The notes beneath the pieces were generated by a model. That model searched no databases. It saw only the letters and a program-made list of their open reading frames with translations, and was not told where the DNA came from. Positions 1 through 12,672 of a DNA stretch of 64,000 bases are shown here, in pieces. Made by a program: the position numbers and the translations under genes. Numbering within the stretch: position 1 is the first letter of the stretch; every line of letters starts with the position of its first letter. The DNA is taken from contig NZ_CP015217.1 of assembly GCF_001729245.1 (NCBI RefSeq), positions 733,501 through 797,500 of the forward strand, in the 5' to 3' direction. The stretch comes from Leptospira tipperaryensis (lineage in GTDB: Bacteria > Spirochaetota > Leptospiria > Leptospirales > Leptospiraceae).

Positions 1-457
1 TCGGATTGCGGCGGTATTCTCCTTGTAAGGCGATCGATTGTACTTTTACTGAATATTTTTTTTCCAGATACGGATCGATATAAAGGGCGGTCGTAACGAG
101 ATCCGTCAGAGTGTAGTGGCGGTTTAGATCCATGGGTTCTGAAATACGGGAACTCCATTGAGACCCGATCAGGGAAAAATAGAATTTTTTAAAATCTTTC
201 GGATTGGAGGTTTCTCCCTTTTTTACTTCGGAAACGAGGATTTTTTCTACGAGTTGGAGATCGATCTTCTCCACGTTTCCAAATTCATCTTCCACAAGAA
301 CATGATCTTCTTTTAATGTAGATTTTACATTCTTTAAAACGGAACCGTCTTTTAAGATCACCGAATTCCCAAAGATCAACTTGGGAGCCGCGATTAGAAG
401 TAAAAACAGGATCCAAGCAAGAATTCGAATCCACTGCGAAAGGAAAAAATCTCTCAT
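1..457 (-). CDS. Partial membrane-anchored protein downstream of FecR (C-terminus off window)
   Basis: An open frame starts at the ATG at 457 and stays open to the left edge, giving about 152 residues of an incomplete protein. The N-terminus has a hydrophobic helix (about residues 9-29: W-I-R-I-L-A-W-I-L-F-L-L-L-I-A-A), a signal peptide or anchor, so the product is exported or membrane-bound. Residues about 31-75 carry a small beta-rich module beginning V-I-L-K-D-G-S-V-L-K-N-V, which closely resembles the C-terminus of the adjacent FecR protein. It lies 12 bases after the FecR stop, so it is probably the third gene of the sigma/FecR operon. The function is not recognised. It may be an envelope partner or target of the sigma system, which is inference. 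Confidence 0.7.
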   Translation of the reverse strand, partial: MRDFFLSQWIRILAWILFLLLIAAPKLIFGNSVILKDGSVLKNVKSTLKEDHVLVEDEFGNVEKIDLQLVEKILVSEVKKGETSNPKDFKKFYFSLIGSQWSSRISEPMDLNRHYTLTDLVTTALYIDPYLEKKYSVKVQSIALQGEYRRNP

Positions 458-469
458 AAAGACGTCGCT

Positions 470-1756
470 TTAAAATGAAATGGATTCCACGTCTTCGGCT
501 TTGATGACTCTTTTTTTGCCGTCGATCTCAAGAACATACTGATTCTCATATTGAATGAGATTTCCTTTTAACTCCGATCCGTCCTTTAGTTTGATCGTCT
601 TGTTGCCGAGTCGAACCGGCTCTTCCTTTTTGGATTCCGGCGTTTCCTCTATCACAGAAGATTTTTCTTTTTGATCAATTTTGAGAGGTTCTTGAATTTC
701 TTTTTTGGATTCTTGAATTTGAGGATTTCCCAAAGTCTGTGAAATTTTTTCTAAATCGTTTAGATTCTCCGGAGTAAACTTCGTGGTTTTGTTTTGTTTG
801 AGACGGGATTTAAGAATGTTTTGAATTTGTAGTAGTTCCGTTTGAATTCTTTTTTTATCCTCGTTGAATCCGTTATCGGGGGAAACAAAAATTTTAGAAT
901 CTTTTGGAAAGTCGATCGATTGTGTTTCCAGAAGTGAATCCGAGATGATATCCGTTTTGATGTCGTTTAACAATTCTTTGTTTTCTTCGCCTAAGATTTG
1001 AATCAAGTCCTTCGGATCCGAAAGTAAGAATGGGAGAATATATCGAACACCGGAACGAACGGAAACGGAGCCGTTCCAAACTTTGAGACTTCGACCGTTT
1101 TTTGAATCTTCAATCAGAACTTTTGTTCCCAGTAATTCGATTTGAGTTCCGTTCCAATAGAGTTTTGTTTTACCCGAAGAATGAATGACTTCGTTTAACA
1201 AAAAACTTCCTTTTTCAAAAAACAAAGACAAGGATTCTTTTGGATCGTTCGTTTTGGGAAGATGTAAAATTCTTACTTTCGAATTTGGAAAAATTCTAAA
1301 ATGAATATTTCCTTGAGACCGGATGACTTCAACGTCGCAAAAGGAATTTTCATCCAATTGGATCCAGTCAGCGGTGAGACTTTGCGAATCACAAGCTCCC
1401 AAGGTATGGATGGAAACGGAATCCCGTTCTTCTGGAATTTGAAATCTTAGAATCAAATAAATTGAAACGATCAACGGAATGATTGCGGCTAAAAGGAGAA
1501 CTCGATTGTGAAAGAGTTTTTTTGCGAACGTTTCCGGAGAGGAAACATTTTGATTTTCGAATACGGACCTGGAAAGCGCCTTCTTGTGAAGTTTGAGACC
1601 TTCCTGCATTTTGATATAGTTTTCGTATCGTTCTTTCAAGGACGAATCTTGATCGATGATACGATGCAACTCTACTTTCTGCTCATCGGTGATTTCGCCG
1701 AAAAGGGCTAAAGACATTAGGTCTTCGAATTCTTCTAATAGATCTTTTCTTTCCAT
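470..1756 (-). CDS. FecR-family anti-sigma factor with C-terminal KDGS module
   Basis: A 428-residue single-pass membrane protein. The cytoplasmic N-terminus (about 1-80) resembles the anti-sigma ends of FecR proteins and includes an E-I-T-D-E-Q-K stretch. One TM helix spans about 86-104. A FecR-type beta domain follows (about 120-240; W-N-G-T-Q-I-E-L-L-G-T-K-V-L-I and W-N-G-S-V-S-V-R-S-G-V). A lysine/glutamate-rich linker leads to a C-terminal module (about 385-428) starting I-K-L-K-D-G-S-E-L-K-G. The start lies 2 bases after the ECF sigma stop, so the two are almost certainly co-transcribed and the protein probably sequesters that sigma factor. Family knowledge: FecR proteins transmit periplasmic signals to ECF factors. 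No TonB transducer is visible here, so the signal is unknown. Confidence 0.85.
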   Translation of the reverse strand: MERKDLLEEFEDLMSLALFGEITDEQKVELHRIIDQDSSLKERYENYIKMQEGLKLHKKALSRSVFENQNVSSPETFAKKLFHNRVLLLAAIIPLIVSIYLILRFQIPEERDSVSIHTLGACDSQSLTADWIQLDENSFCDVEVIRSQGNIHFRIFPNSKVRILHLPKTNDPKESLSLFFEKGSFLLNEVIHSSGKTKLYWNGTQIELLGTKVLIEDSKNGRSLKVWNGSVSVRSGVRYILPFLLSDPKDLIQILGEENKELLNDIKTDIISDSLLETQSIDFPKDSKIFVSPDNGFNEDKKRIQTELLQIQNILKSRLKQNKTTKFTPENLNDLEKISQTLGNPQIQESKKEIQEPLKIDQKEKSSVIEETPESKKEEPVRLGNKTIKLKDGSELKGNLIQYENQYVLEIDGKKRVIKAEDVESISF

Positions 1757-1758
1757 CT

Positions 1759-2280
1759 TTATAGAGCCACTTTTCTTCTTTCTAATTCTTCTCGGAGCAG
1801 ATCCAAAGCCTTTAACAATTTTCTACTGACCGTTCTGGAAGAAATGTTCAACGCCTGCGAGGTTTTCTCCAAAGTGTAATTGTTAAATTCTTTCAAAAGA
1901 ATGATGCTTTTTTCAGGTTCCGGTAAGGAAGATATGATTTCTCTCAATTCTTCCTCTAAAATTTTAGTTTCCAAATCCTGAATAAAATCATCTTTCACTC
2001 GAAGCGATTCTAATGAAGCATTTTCTTCCAGGATCAATTCCTTTTTCCGGTTTTTCCGATACGTAAAATATGTATTCTTTGCGATTGCCGACGCCCAGGT
2101 ATAAAAGCTTCCCTTTTCCTCTGAATACCCGGGGAAACCGCGATAGAGATTGATAAAAACTTCCTGCGCAATGTCTTCGACTTCGTTCGGATCCGTGGAA
2201 AGAAATCGAATTACCTTGTAAATCGCGTCTTTGTATTTTTCATAAAACAGAGAAAAATCGTGATCTTGACTTAACTTCAT
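1759..2280 (-). CDS. ECF RNA polymerase sigma factor
   Basis: A 173-residue sigma-70 protein of the extracytoplasmic-function type. Region 2 (about 10-80) has the [17 protein letters not shown] signature and an aromatic-rich T-W-A-S-A-I-A-K-N stretch. Region 4 (about 115-170) has a helix-turn-helix: [11 protein letters not shown], then [12 protein letters not shown]. There is no region 1 or 3, as expected for this group. An AAAGG ribosome site lies a few bases before the ATG at 2280. It is the first gene of the unit that continues with the FecR protein, which should be its anti-sigma. The regulon cannot be read from this window. Confidence 0.9.
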   Translation of the reverse strand: MKLSQDHDFSLFYEKYKDAIYKVIRFLSTDPNEVEDIAQEVFINLYRGFPGYSEEKGSFYTWASAIAKNTYFTYRKNRKKELILEENASLESLRVKDDFIQDLETKILEEELREIISSLPEPEKSIILLKEFNNYTLEKTSQALNISSRTVSRKLLKALDLLREELERRKVAL

Positions 2281-2614
2281 TTTAACCTTTCAATTGGAAA
2301 ATACAAAAGAAAAACATACATAAGATAGACGAAAACAAAATGGATAAAATGGCGAAGTAAAAATCGTAAGTTTAATTTTTAGATTCTCTTGTATTTCTTT
2401 CATCCATTTGTCCTCAATGAAAGACTCTGATTTGTAAGATCATAGAATGGATGTTGTTTGATCGAGTCATAATTATTCTTACTCCGAACTTATTATCATT
2501 TGAAAAATTAAAATTGAAAAGATTTCCGTGTTTGATTTACTCAAAGGCAGGGAAATCTTATTCTTATCCGTAAAATTTAAACCGAAATTCTCCATCGCGA
2601 GGCCGTTCTAAGCA
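2281..2614. other. Intergenic region upstream of the ECF sigma gene
   Basis: AT-rich, with no open frame of coding quality on either strand. It should hold the promoter of the sigma/FecR operon. I could not fix a -35/-10 pair with confidence. Confidence 0.5.
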
Positions 2615-2649
2615 AACACAGAAAGGAGCACGGGGCTCCTTTCTGTGTT
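2615..2649. terminator. 15-bp perfect stem-loop, probable terminator of the lipoprotein gene
   Basis: Bases 2615-2629 pair perfectly with 2635-2649 around a 5-base loop. The hairpin lies 66 bases beyond the stop of the minus-strand lipoprotein gene and ahead of the sigma operon. The downstream T-run is weak on either strand, so it could also be an mRNA-stabilising or insulating hairpin. Confidence 0.6.
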
Positions 2650-2715
2650 AGGCAGATTGTGATGAGTCGATTCTTCTACAATTAAGATGGAATCTTTATA
2701 GAAGAAACTTTCCTA

Positions 2716-3954
2716 TCATTTATATTCGCTCAAGATCGTCGGTAAGTGAAAGATCACGTTTCTTCTGGCTGCGTTCGTTAAGTTGTCGTTCCCATCCGTT
2801 GCATTCGGTCTATCGGCCGCGTCGAGCTGAGGTGAAAAAACATTGTCTGCGGAACTCGAGTCCCAGAACAAAACGTTTTCAACGGAAAGGTTGAAAAGAA
2901 GATTCGATTTTCCGGGGTTCGAGTTATCTAGATCGACTACGAGTATATAAGGTGTCGTGGCGGGAATTCCGTTCATACTCGCGGGGCTTTTGAATTTCAG
3001 TTTTTGATTCGCCGATGTGTAGTTTACTCCTGGGTTCACAGGCGTGTTTAAGAATGCTCCGGGATAACTGAAGTAATTGAATCCTGGGATAGCGAGAAAA
3101 GATCCGGAAGAAGAATCCACAGCGGATTCTACAAAGGTACAGGAGCTCATAAGTGTTTCTCCGGCAGGAAGTAATTGATTGAGAATAAAACCCGCTGAAT
3201 TGGTAAAGGACACCGGACAACCGTTACCGAAAATTTTTGTACTGACTTCCCCTCTACTCATCTGAGGAGAAGGGTTGTTCAGGAGTAAATCCACGTAACG
3301 ATAGGAATTTTCGGGGACAACATTTGGTTCAAAATAATAAGAAAATCCTCTTACGATAATTCCAATTCTGTCATAGTCGGCGCTGACCTCGGAAGGAATG
3401 GGGGAGATTGGAAGATAAGCAGAACCGGTAGTGCCTTCTCCGACTTTGAGGGCGACGGACATAAAACCGGAGCAGGGACCAAGATCGGGAGCGCCGCCGG
3501 GCACGTTGTTGTTTCCCAGTTTAAATGGTCTAAAGTCGGCATTCTCTATCGTTTCGGTTCCGGGAGCAGGACCGCCTTTTGCAACCTTCTTATACGCTAA
3601 AATTTGACAAACTTCCATCGATACAGCTGCAGGTGTTAAGAAGTGATCCGAGAAAGCGTCGCCGTCTCCGTAGTTGAGGGGATTATCACCCGCTAAATCG
3701 ATTAGAAATCCGGATGCATTGGGGCCGACGAGAAAACCGGAAGAGTTGGAAACCCGAGCCCCCGCCATTGCGGTTGCGGTAGTGAGTTTGAATTCCGCAT
3801 TACTTCCACCCGCGGCAATTCCAAGCAACGCCAACAACAAATTGCTCGAATCATCCTTCTTCTTTGAGTTACAATCCATCAAGAATAGAAAGAGAGTAAA
3901 GAACGCCGCAACGGGAAGCATTCTAAAATTGAGTCTATATTGATTCAGTTTCAT
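2716..3954 (-). CDS. Putative lipoprotein, Leptospira-type
   Basis: A 412-residue protein. The N-terminus is a signal sequence with hydrophobic core V-A-A-F-F-T-L-F-L-F-L and a lipobox ending M-D-C at Cys28, followed by the polar N-S-K-K-K-D-D-S-S linker and L-L-L-A-L-L-G-I-A-A-G-G that I associate with Leptospira lipoproteins. The rest is a beta-rich extracellular-type region with several cysteines and many N, G, S and P residues, and no domain I can name. The mature protein should be anchored in the inner or outer membrane, possibly surface-exposed. It stands alone: 211 bases separate it from recQ upstream, and a strong hairpin follows it. Function unknown. Confidence 0.75.
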   Translation of the reverse strand: MKLNQYRLNFRMLPVAAFFTLFLFLMDCNSKKKDDSSNLLLALLGIAAGGSNAEFKLTTATAMAGARVSNSSGFLVGPNASGFLIDLAGDNPLNYGDGDAFSDHFLTPAAVSMEVCQILAYKKVAKGGPAPGTETIENADFRPFKLGNNNVPGGAPDLGPCSGFMSVALKVGEGTTGSAYLPISPIPSEVSADYDRIGIIVRGFSYYFEPNVVPENSYRYVDLLLNNPSPQMSRGEVSTKIFGNGCPVSFTNSAGFILNQLLPAGETLMSSCTFVESAVDSSSGSFLAIPGFNYFSYPGAFLNTPVNPGVNYTSANQKLKFKSPASMNGIPATTPYILVVDLDNSNPGKSNLLFNLSVENVLFWDSSSADNVFSPQLDAADRPNATDGNDNLTNAARRNVIFHLPTILSEYK

Positions 3955-4165
3955 CGTGTTAAAACCTCCAATGAAATCGCAAAAGAAATATAGAGAGATT
4001 GGAGAAGAATCGAGACAGGTTTTGTTAAAAAATGGGAAAGATTAGAGAAGAATCAGATTCGATTTCGACTAAAAGTGTAATCAGATTATAACTATACACA
4101 TTGCTTTCATGAATGAAACAAAGACGACGATTAGAAAAATGCTAGGTTTGTAAAAATCAAAATTC

Positions 4166-6040
4166 TTATTTCCATTTTTCTAATATTCTCAAGATATCAT
4201 TTCCGAACTTTTCGACTTTCGCGGAACCCATTCCCTTGATGAGCGAAAGTTCTTCCGGGGTTTCGGGCATCGCCTGAGCAATTTGTGCTATGACCGGATT
4301 TTGAAGAACCATAAACTTTTTCCACTTTCTTCTTCGAGCTTCTCTGTCTCGAAAATTTTTGAGTTCTTGTACGACGTTTTTTGCCGGAAGAGTTTTGCGC
4401 TCCGGGTCGGCGCTTTCTTCTTTTTTCTTACGGGGAGTTCTTACGATTACGGTGGATGTTAGGATGAGTTTTGGATATTTATCTCCGACGATTTTTACTT
4501 TTTTTTCGGAAATCCATTCGTCCAGGATTCTTAAGATGGCCTCCTCCGGAACGGAGCGGAGAGATCCGTAAACGGGAGTTCTATCTAGTTTTTTTCTAAG
4601 AATTTCGTTTGAACGTGAACCTCTCAAAACTCCTGCGATCATTCTTTTTCCGAATTTTCCGGGAATGAGTTCGAGCAATTCTTCGATCGTATTTAATTCT
4701 TCATTTGAAAAATCGTATTTTTCTTTTTGTTCTTTTTTCTGTTTTTTATCTTCTTCTCTTTTGAGAAACTCGTCTCTTCCCGATGTCGGAAGTTCCTCTT
4801 CGGATTCTTTTTCTAAACAGATATCGCAGGTCTTACATTCCGGAATTGCTTCTCCGAAATAAGAACAAAGAATTTGTTGTCTGCACTGATTGGAAACCGC
4901 GTAATCTTTGACGTAGGAAAGAAGGGTCTCTCCTCCTTTACGATTGGATTCTTTTCCGATGATAAAACTTTGAGTGACAAGATCGGAAGGATGATAGAAG
5001 AGAATACAATCCGAATCCTTTCCGTCTCTTCCCGCTCTCCCGGCTTCTTGATAATAACTTTCCAGAGACGCAGGAGTTTGATAGTGAATCACCATTCTTA
5101 CGTCGGGACTATCAAGACCCATCCCGAACGCGTTAGTCGCCACGAGTATGTTTGTCTTTCCGGTCGAATAACCATCCTGTGCTTTTTCTCTACTCGAGCC
5201 GGTTCTTCCCGCGTGATACTTTCCTACTTTGAATCCATTCTTCTTTAGAAAATCGTAAACCGATTCTACCTTTTGTCTGGTCGCGCAATAGATGATCGCT
5301 CTTCCGCTTGTCGATTTTTGGAAATTGCCTCGGATGAGAATTTTCAAAAGTTGGCTTTCGCGGAAGGTTTCGTTTTGAGGAAAAAGAATGGAGAAGTTTA
5401 GGTTTTCTCTGTAAAAACTTCCTTTGATAAGCGAAGGTTCTTTTAAACCCAGGGAATCGGAAATGTCTTTGATGACTCTTTGCGTCGCGGTGGCGGTTAA
5501 CGCAATGACCGGAATCTTCTTCGGGAATTTATCCCGGAGTTCGTAGAGTTTTCTGTATTCGGGTCTGAAGTCGTGACCCCACTGAGAAACACAATGAGCT
5601 TCGTCTACGGCGATTCTTTTAAGAGGAAGTTTGGGGAGAATTTCGAGCACTTGTCTGCTCAGAGCTTTTTCGGGAGATAGATAAAGAATCTGGATTTTTC
5701 CCGTTGCGGCCCGGCTCAGAATTCTCAACTGTTCGAGATCGTCTTGAGTGGAATTACAATATTCCGCGGTGATCCCCTTTGCTTTAAGAGAATCGACTTG
5801 ATCTTTCATGAGAGCGATCAGAGGAGATATGACGAGGGTAAGAGATCCTTCCTCTAAAACGGAAGGGAGCTGATAGATGAGGGACTTTCCTCCGCCGGTA
5901 GGAAGGATGACTAACGTGTCGTTCCCTTCGAGAACGGATTCGATCGCTTCCTTTTGTCCTTTTCGGAATTGCGGGAGCCCCCAGACTTCTTTGAGGGCCG
6001 ATTCTAAATCTTTAAACTTTTTATTTACTTCTGAGTTCAT
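4166..6040 (-). CDS. recQ: ATP-dependent DNA helicase RecQ
   Basis: A 624-residue superfamily 2 3'-5' DNA helicase acting in recombination and fork repair. Walker A is L-P-T-G-G-G-K-S at about 46-53 and the DEAH box is at about 146-149, followed by the RecQ-specific aromatic loop [12 protein letters not shown]. Motif VI is visible as [12 protein letters not shown]. The zinc-binding RQC cysteines occur in C-R-Q-Q-I-L-C and C-K-T-C-D-I-C. A lysine/glutamate-rich insert and an HRDC-like C-terminus ending [12 protein letters not shown] follow. Length and domain order are normal for bacterial RecQ. It lies 166 bases after mnmC on the same strand and probably has its own promoter. Confidence 0.96.
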   Translation of the reverse strand: MNSEVNKKFKDLESALKEVWGLPQFRKGQKEAIESVLEGNDTLVILPTGGGKSLIYQLPSVLEEGSLTLVISPLIALMKDQVDSLKAKGITAEYCNSTQDDLEQLRILSRAATGKIQILYLSPEKALSRQVLEILPKLPLKRIAVDEAHCVSQWGHDFRPEYRKLYELRDKFPKKIPVIALTATATQRVIKDISDSLGLKEPSLIKGSFYRENLNFSILFPQNETFRESQLLKILIRGNFQKSTSGRAIIYCATRQKVESVYDFLKKNGFKVGKYHAGRTGSSREKAQDGYSTGKTNILVATNAFGMGLDSPDVRMVIHYQTPASLESYYQEAGRAGRDGKDSDCILFYHPSDLVTQSFIIGKESNRKGGETLLSYVKDYAVSNQCRQQILCSYFGEAIPECKTCDICLEKESEEELPTSGRDEFLKREEDKKQKKEQKEKYDFSNEELNTIEELLELIPGKFGKRMIAGVLRGSRSNEILRKKLDRTPVYGSLRSVPEEAILRILDEWISEKKVKIVGDKYPKLILTSTVIVRTPRKKKEESADPERKTLPAKNVVQELKNFRDREARRRKWKKFMVLQNPVIAQIAQAMPETPEELSLIKGMGSAKVEKFGNDILRILEKWK

Positions 6041-6206
6041 GGAATCCGTTTACATAAATTTCTTTCTTTGGATCTGGAACCGGGTTTATCGATTTATATT
6101 TATCTCTCCAAGAATCACCGGAATCGATTTGTTTCTTCGATTCCGCGATATCCGCTTTCCTTCGAGGACGAAGCCTTGATCTGCGTTGATACAAAAGGCG
6201 CCAGAT

Positions 6207-8167
<1,961 letters not shown>

Positions 8168-8168
<1 letters not shown>

Positions 8169-9157
8169 TAGATTCTCGGAGGTACGGGTTCGGTTTGTTT
8201 GGGAGGAGAGGATTCTCGCGTTGGACCGCTGTCTCTTCTCATGGATTCTTCCGCAGAGGGACGAGACAACTGAATTTCTTTTCGAACTCCGATTCGATAC
8301 GTATCCATCGTAAGATAAAGATCGGGAACGGTCCCTCCGGTCGAAGTAGGAATCGTTTGTTTGATCGGATCGCTTTCCGAAGTGAGCCGCGATATTTCGA
8401 AATAAAGATACGTGTTGTAAAAGATGGAATCTTCCAAAAATCTTCCGATATTGTATTCGTACAAAAATTTCAGACCGGTAACCAACCGCACTCGGTTTCG
8501 AGAAGAGGATATTCTCACATTTTTTTCCAATACGTCGAAGTCATACACGCTAAATCCAACGTTGAACCCGGCTCCGAAATTCCAATTTTGAAATTCTAAA
8601 AACAGAAGATAGATGGTGGCATAGGCTTGGTAATCCGAGTAGAGATATTCCGACTTTCTACCAAATGGATCGGGAAGGGGATACAATCCGTATGCGACTT
8701 GTTCGACTAAGTTTGTTGCAAGACGTCCGTCGTCCGGAAAGTTAAGAAGGTTTCCTCGAAACGTTCTAGGAGCGGTCAGAGTCAAACCGTAAGCAACGTA
8801 GTTTAGATATTTCAAATATCCTTCAAAGGGTGTTCCGGGAATTCTTCTTGGAATCGATCCGATCGTATAAAATGGAACCGACTTGAACGGATCTTGGTTT
8901 ACGGTTCGATCCGGCGTCGCAGATTCTTTGGTTCCTGCGTTTGTTCGAATCACGTTTTCTAAGGGACTATAATTTGTGGAAAATGTAAGACGAGTCGAAT
9001 CCACACCTCCCGTAAGTACGATCGTTTCGAAAAAAGATTCTAACGTTCTACAAGAAGAATAGAAAGTGAAAAATGTTAAGAGAAGTGAGAATCGTATCGT
9101 TCTTTGTAAGAATCCGAAGATAACGTGAAATAGGGAATTTTTCTTCGAAAGGATCAT
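8168..9157 (-). CDS. Putative lipoprotein, beta-rich
   Basis: A 329-residue protein with an N-terminal hydrophobic signal (about 20-33: [13 protein letters not shown]) and a possible lipobox ending S-S-C. The body has repeated aromatic beta-strand-like segments, suggesting an outer-membrane-associated or barrel-like fold. The tail (about 305-329) is rich in S, P, R and E and low in structure. It overlaps mnmC by one base (TAATG), an unexpected partner for a tRNA-modifying enzyme, so the pairing probably reflects shared transcription only. It is divergent from dusA. Function not recognised. Confidence 0.65.
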
Positions 9158-9249
9158 CGTTTTTTGTTTCTCGCATGATTCGAAGACAAAGGAATGAAAG
9201 AGGATCCTTGACCGAAGGGCTTAGAAAAAAAACTCTGGTAAGAAGTTGT

Positions 9250-10317
9250 ATGATCGAGATCGGCGCAAAAATTCCAAAACCATATCCGGTTTCTCTGGCT
9301 CCTATGATGGACTGGACCGATCGTCATTTTCGTTATCTTTTCAGAATGATTTCCAAACATACGTTTCTTTATACGGAGATGATTCATACGGGCGCGATTC
9401 TTCACGGAGATAGAAAACGATTCTTATCATACAATCCGGAAGAATTACCGCTTGCGATTCAGTTGGGTGGCGACAATCCAAAGGCTCTCGCAGAATGTTC
9501 TAAGATCAGTGAAGACTACGGATATTCTGAGGTCAATCTGAATGTAGGTTGTCCGAGCGATCGTGTGCGCGAAGGAAACTTCGGAGCGTGTTTGATGGAA
9601 ACTCCGGAGAAAGTTGCCGAGCTCGTTGCCGCTATGGACGCTTCCGTTTCCATTCCGGTCACCGTTAAGTGTAGAATCGGAATTCCCGGAAAAGAAAGTT
9701 TTGAAGATCTTTGTAGATTTATTGAAACCGTAAAGGAAGCGGGCGTAAGACGTTTTATCATTCACGCAAGAATCGCGATCCTGGGCGGTCTTTCTCCCGC
9801 GCAGAATCGGCAAATTCCTCCTTTGCGTTATACGGACGTGGAACTTATCAAGAAAACGTTTCCCGATCTGGTAGTTGAAATCAACGGCGGGATTCGCACT
9901 TACGAAGAGATCAAAGAAAGACTCAAGAAGAACGACGGAGTTATGATCGGAAGAGCTGCGTATGAAACTCCTTATCTTTTTTCGGAACTCGATTCCTTGT
10001 TCTTTCAAGACGATACTTCCTCTTTGAGTAGAAGAGAAATTTTGAATCGGATGCAAGATTATATCGATCGTCTTCTTTTGAACGACACAAACGCCAAACC
10101 TCACTTTGTCTTAAAACATCTTTTGGGTTTGTTTCACGCGGAGAAGGGCGCGCGCAGTTATCGAAGAATTCTTACGGAGAAAATGTTTTCGCATTATTCT
10201 CGCGATCTTTTAAAAAACGCGGCTCAAGAGATTCCTGACTTTGCGTTAGATTTCATTCCTTCCCAAAAGCGCACTTCAAATTCGGAAAACTTAGAATCTA
10301 CGATCGTTTCTTTATAG
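9250..10317 (+). CDS. dusA: tRNA-dihydrouridine(20/20a) synthase DusA
   Basis: A flavin-dependent reductase forming dihydrouridine at positions 20/20a of the tRNA D-loop. From the ATG at 9250 it has 355 residues. Motifs: [13 protein letters not shown] near the N-terminus (FMN site), [10 protein letters not shown], and the catalytic-cysteine segment N-V-G-C-P-S-D-R-V near residue 100. The frame is open back to 9175, but those extra residues (R/E/G/S-rich) do not look like DusA, and 9250 matches where the conserved region begins. The pattern P-M-M-D-W-T-D-R-H with T-G-A-I favours DusA over DusB or DusC. It diverges from the lipoprotein gene ending upstream at 9157. Confidence 0.92.
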   Translation: MIEIGAKIPKPYPVSLAPMMDWTDRHFRYLFRMISKHTFLYTEMIHTGAILHGDRKRFLSYNPEELPLAIQLGGDNPKALAECSKISEDYGYSEVNLNVGCPSDRVREGNFGACLMETPEKVAELVAAMDASVSIPVTVKCRIGIPGKESFEDLCRFIETVKEAGVRRFIIHARIAILGGLSPAQNRQIPPLRYTDVELIKKTFPDLVVEINGGIRTYEEIKERLKKNDGVMIGRAAYETPYLFSELDSLFFQDDTSSLSRREILNRMQDYIDRLLLNDTNAKPHFVLKHLLGLFHAEKGARSYRRILTEKMFSHYSRDLLKNAAQEIPDFALDFIPSQKRTSNSENLESTIVSL

Positions 10318-10398
10318 CGTTCCTTCATTCTTTTGATTCCGATTCAAATTTAACTTTACACACGCATAAGCAAAGTTAGTTTGATCCCCTCTTTTTAT

Positions 10399-12321
10399 AT
10401 GAAACCGATTTTATTCGGACTATTTCTATTATGTCTAATTACCTCCGCAGTATACTCGGAACCGATCGATCCAGAAAAGGTTCAGCTATTGAGCGAAGGA
10501 TGGGAATACTATAGCGTAGACGGAAGAAGTTTTAAATCCATTCTTCCCGGAGTCGGTTTAACGAGCCAAGGTTTTGAGATTCCGATCAAAGGATATTATA
10601 CGGTCTCGGTCGAATATCCGGATTCTTCTCCTTCCGGATCGCAAGGAATTTTCTTAGATAGAATTCAATCCGCAGACAGAGTTTACTTTAACGATAAGCT
10701 CATCGGAAAAACTGGCGAGATGGATCCGTATTCTCCCGCTTGGTTTCGAAGTCGTTTGTATAAAATTCCTCTCGAATGGATTGAAAAAGGAAAGAAGAAT
10801 ACGATTCGAATCGAAATCGAATGTCAGGAACTCGGATTTCACTGCGGAATTTTTAGAAGTATTCCTAAGTTAGGCGACTTTGACGAACTCAAGGACACTC
10901 TGATACAGGAAGACGCCCTCCAACTCGTTCTCATCGTTTTATTTTTAGGAGTTTTTTTACAACAATCGATTTCGTATTCTCTCAATCGTTATTCCAGAGC
11001 GAGCATCTTTCTTTCCATATCAGCCTTTCTTTTTGTTTTTTGGAGATTGCCCCTTCTTCATAAGATGAATTACATAGACGTTCCCTTTGGAGTTTTGTCT
11101 CGATCCTTCTTTTTGGCTCAGACGGTATTTCCGACTTGTATATTATATTTTTTGTATGCGTTGTTCCGAAAAAAGACGGGAACTGCGGCGAAGATGATCA
11201 TGAAGTCCAGTCTTGTGATCGGAGCATTGCATTTTTTAGAACTCGACGGAACACAAAGGGTTTTACTCGTTTATGCGTGGGAAGGAATTTTGTTTTCCAT
11301 GTTCTTACTTCTTGTTCCGATCTTTTATGCCGAGTTGAGAAAGAAGCTCATGGAAGCTCTGATCATGGTCGGGGGCGTCGGATTGCTTGCGATCTTCGCG
11401 ATCATAGACGTCGTTTTGGATAACGTTTCCGGAAAGAATATGTTCTTATCTCAATACGGTTTTTTCGCGCTTTTGATTTCAGGAGCCGTGAGTATTTCCT
11501 ATCAAAACGCAAGAGCCCATTCCGAATTAAAAAAATTAAACACCACTCTGGAAGCGAAAGTGGAGAAAAGAACCGAAGAGTTGAAAAAACAAAACCGGAT
11601 TCTTCATGAAGAATTGGGAATGGCCGCCAATTTACAAACAAGATTGATCCCTCAGCTCGACGGAAGAATTCATCGTTTGTCAGTAAACTCGGTTTATATT
11701 CCCGTGGATCAGGTCGGAGGGGATTTCTTAGATTATCATATTCTAAATGAGAAAAAGGTAATGTTTATTCTCTGCGACGTTTTGGGTCACGGGGTCGCGT
11801 CCGCTCTTGTTTCTTCGATGCTCAAGGTTTCGTTTTTGGAATTGAGTCGAAAGATGGAGGAGCCTTCTAAAATTCTTTCCGAATTGAACAACCGGATGTT
11901 TCAGGTTTTGGAGAAGAATTTTATATCCGCCTTTGTCTGTCTTTATGATCTCGAAAAGGACGAATTTCGATATTCCGTGGCGGGGCATCCCCCTCCCGTT
12001 TTGATTCGAGAAGAACCTGCCGAACCTGAATTTCTAAAGGGAAGGGGAATGATTCTGGGGATGTTGAAAACGATAGAACCGGAAACTTATACGATCGCTC
12101 TGAAAACGGGAGATCGATTTTTCTTTTATACGGACGGAGTCACGGAGGCCCTCAGCCCGGAGAGAGAGATTTTTGGAGAAAGGAGACTTCTGGAAGTTTT
12201 GAAGAATAATTTTTTTCGAAATCCGAGAAATCTGAACGAAGAGATCTTGGCAACGGTGCGATCTTTTTCTTCCTCTAAGATTCCCGACGATCTGACTTAC
12301 TTGACTGTGGATATAATGTAG
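10399..12321 (+). CDS. 7TM-DISM SpoIIE-family serine phosphatase
   Basis: From the ATG at 10399 (six codons inside the longest frame, directly before a good signal peptide) the protein has 640 residues. Order: signal peptide; extracytoplasmic galactose-binding-like sensor (about 25-170); a block of seven or so TM helices (about 175-380) resembling 7TMR-DISM; a coiled coil (L-E-A-K-V-E-K-R-T-E-E-L-K-K-Q); and a C-terminal PP2C-like SpoIIE domain. Phosphatase metal-site motifs are intact: D-Q-V-G-G-D-F, C-D-V-L-G-H-G, T-D-G-V-T-E and D-D-L-T-Y. It probably senses an external ligand and dephosphorylates a serine-phosphorylated partner such as an anti-anti-sigma factor. No partner gene is adjacent. 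Confidence 0.88.
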   Translation: MKPILFGLFLLCLITSAVYSEPIDPEKVQLLSEGWEYYSVDGRSFKSILPGVGLTSQGFEIPIKGYYTVSVEYPDSSPSGSQGIFLDRIQSADRVYFNDKLIGKTGEMDPYSPAWFRSRLYKIPLEWIEKGKKNTIRIEIECQELGFHCGIFRSIPKLGDFDELKDTLIQEDALQLVLIVLFLGVFLQQSISYSLNRYSRASIFLSISAFLFVFWRLPLLHKMNYIDVPFGVLSRSFFLAQTVFPTCILYFLYALFRKKTGTAAKMIMKSSLVIGALHFLELDGTQRVLLVYAWEGILFSMFLLLVPIFYAELRKKLMEALIMVGGVGLLAIFAIIDVVLDNVSGKNMFLSQYGFFALLISGAVSISYQNARAHSELKKLNTTLEAKVEKRTEELKKQNRILHEELGMAANLQTRLIPQLDGRIHRLSVNSVYIPVDQVGGDFLDYHILNEKKVMFILCDVLGHGVASALVSSMLKVSFLELSRKMEEPSKILSELNNRMFQVLEKNFISAFVCLYDLEKDEFRYSVAGHPPPVLIREEPAEPEFLKGRGMILGMLKTIEPETYTIALKTGDRFFFYTDGVTEALSPEREIFGERRLLEVLKNNFFRNPRNLNEEILATVRSFSSSKIPDDLTYLTVDIM

Positions 12322-12660
12322 CAAAGGATTCTCAACTCACCCGCGATCCTACACATTCAAGCCGAATGATCCCTCGCTAAAAGCCAACTCAACTCACCGT
12401 TAAAGATCGTTTTAACTCAAAATTCCCTCATCTCAATCTTTTTACTATTACGCTGATTCAACGAAGTATCTAATCATCGGGTATTATCCAAAGACCTGTT
12501 CTTACTGTAAAATTCCCTTATCTGCCTAACTCCCTTTATGGAACTCCATCGAAAAATGATAAAATTGCTTTTATAGAGATTCTATTGATTTTGTCGTGGA
12601 TGCCCGAAAAACGATGCTCCTGGAAGAACAGCTAACGAATTGTATCGCGTAAAAGATTTC
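12322..12660. other. Intergenic region before the ArsR-AHSA1 pair
   Basis: About 340 bases with no credible gene. It contains repeated C-A-A-C-T-C-A-C-type words near 12333 and 12385-12398 and no clear hairpin. It probably marks the left boundary of the accessory segment. Confidence 0.4.
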
Positions 12661-12672
12661 GATAAAAAAGAA

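Noticed and set aside
9445..10104. 219-codon minus-strand frame inside dusA
   Set aside because: Covers the conserved DusA motifs on the other strand; a shadow.
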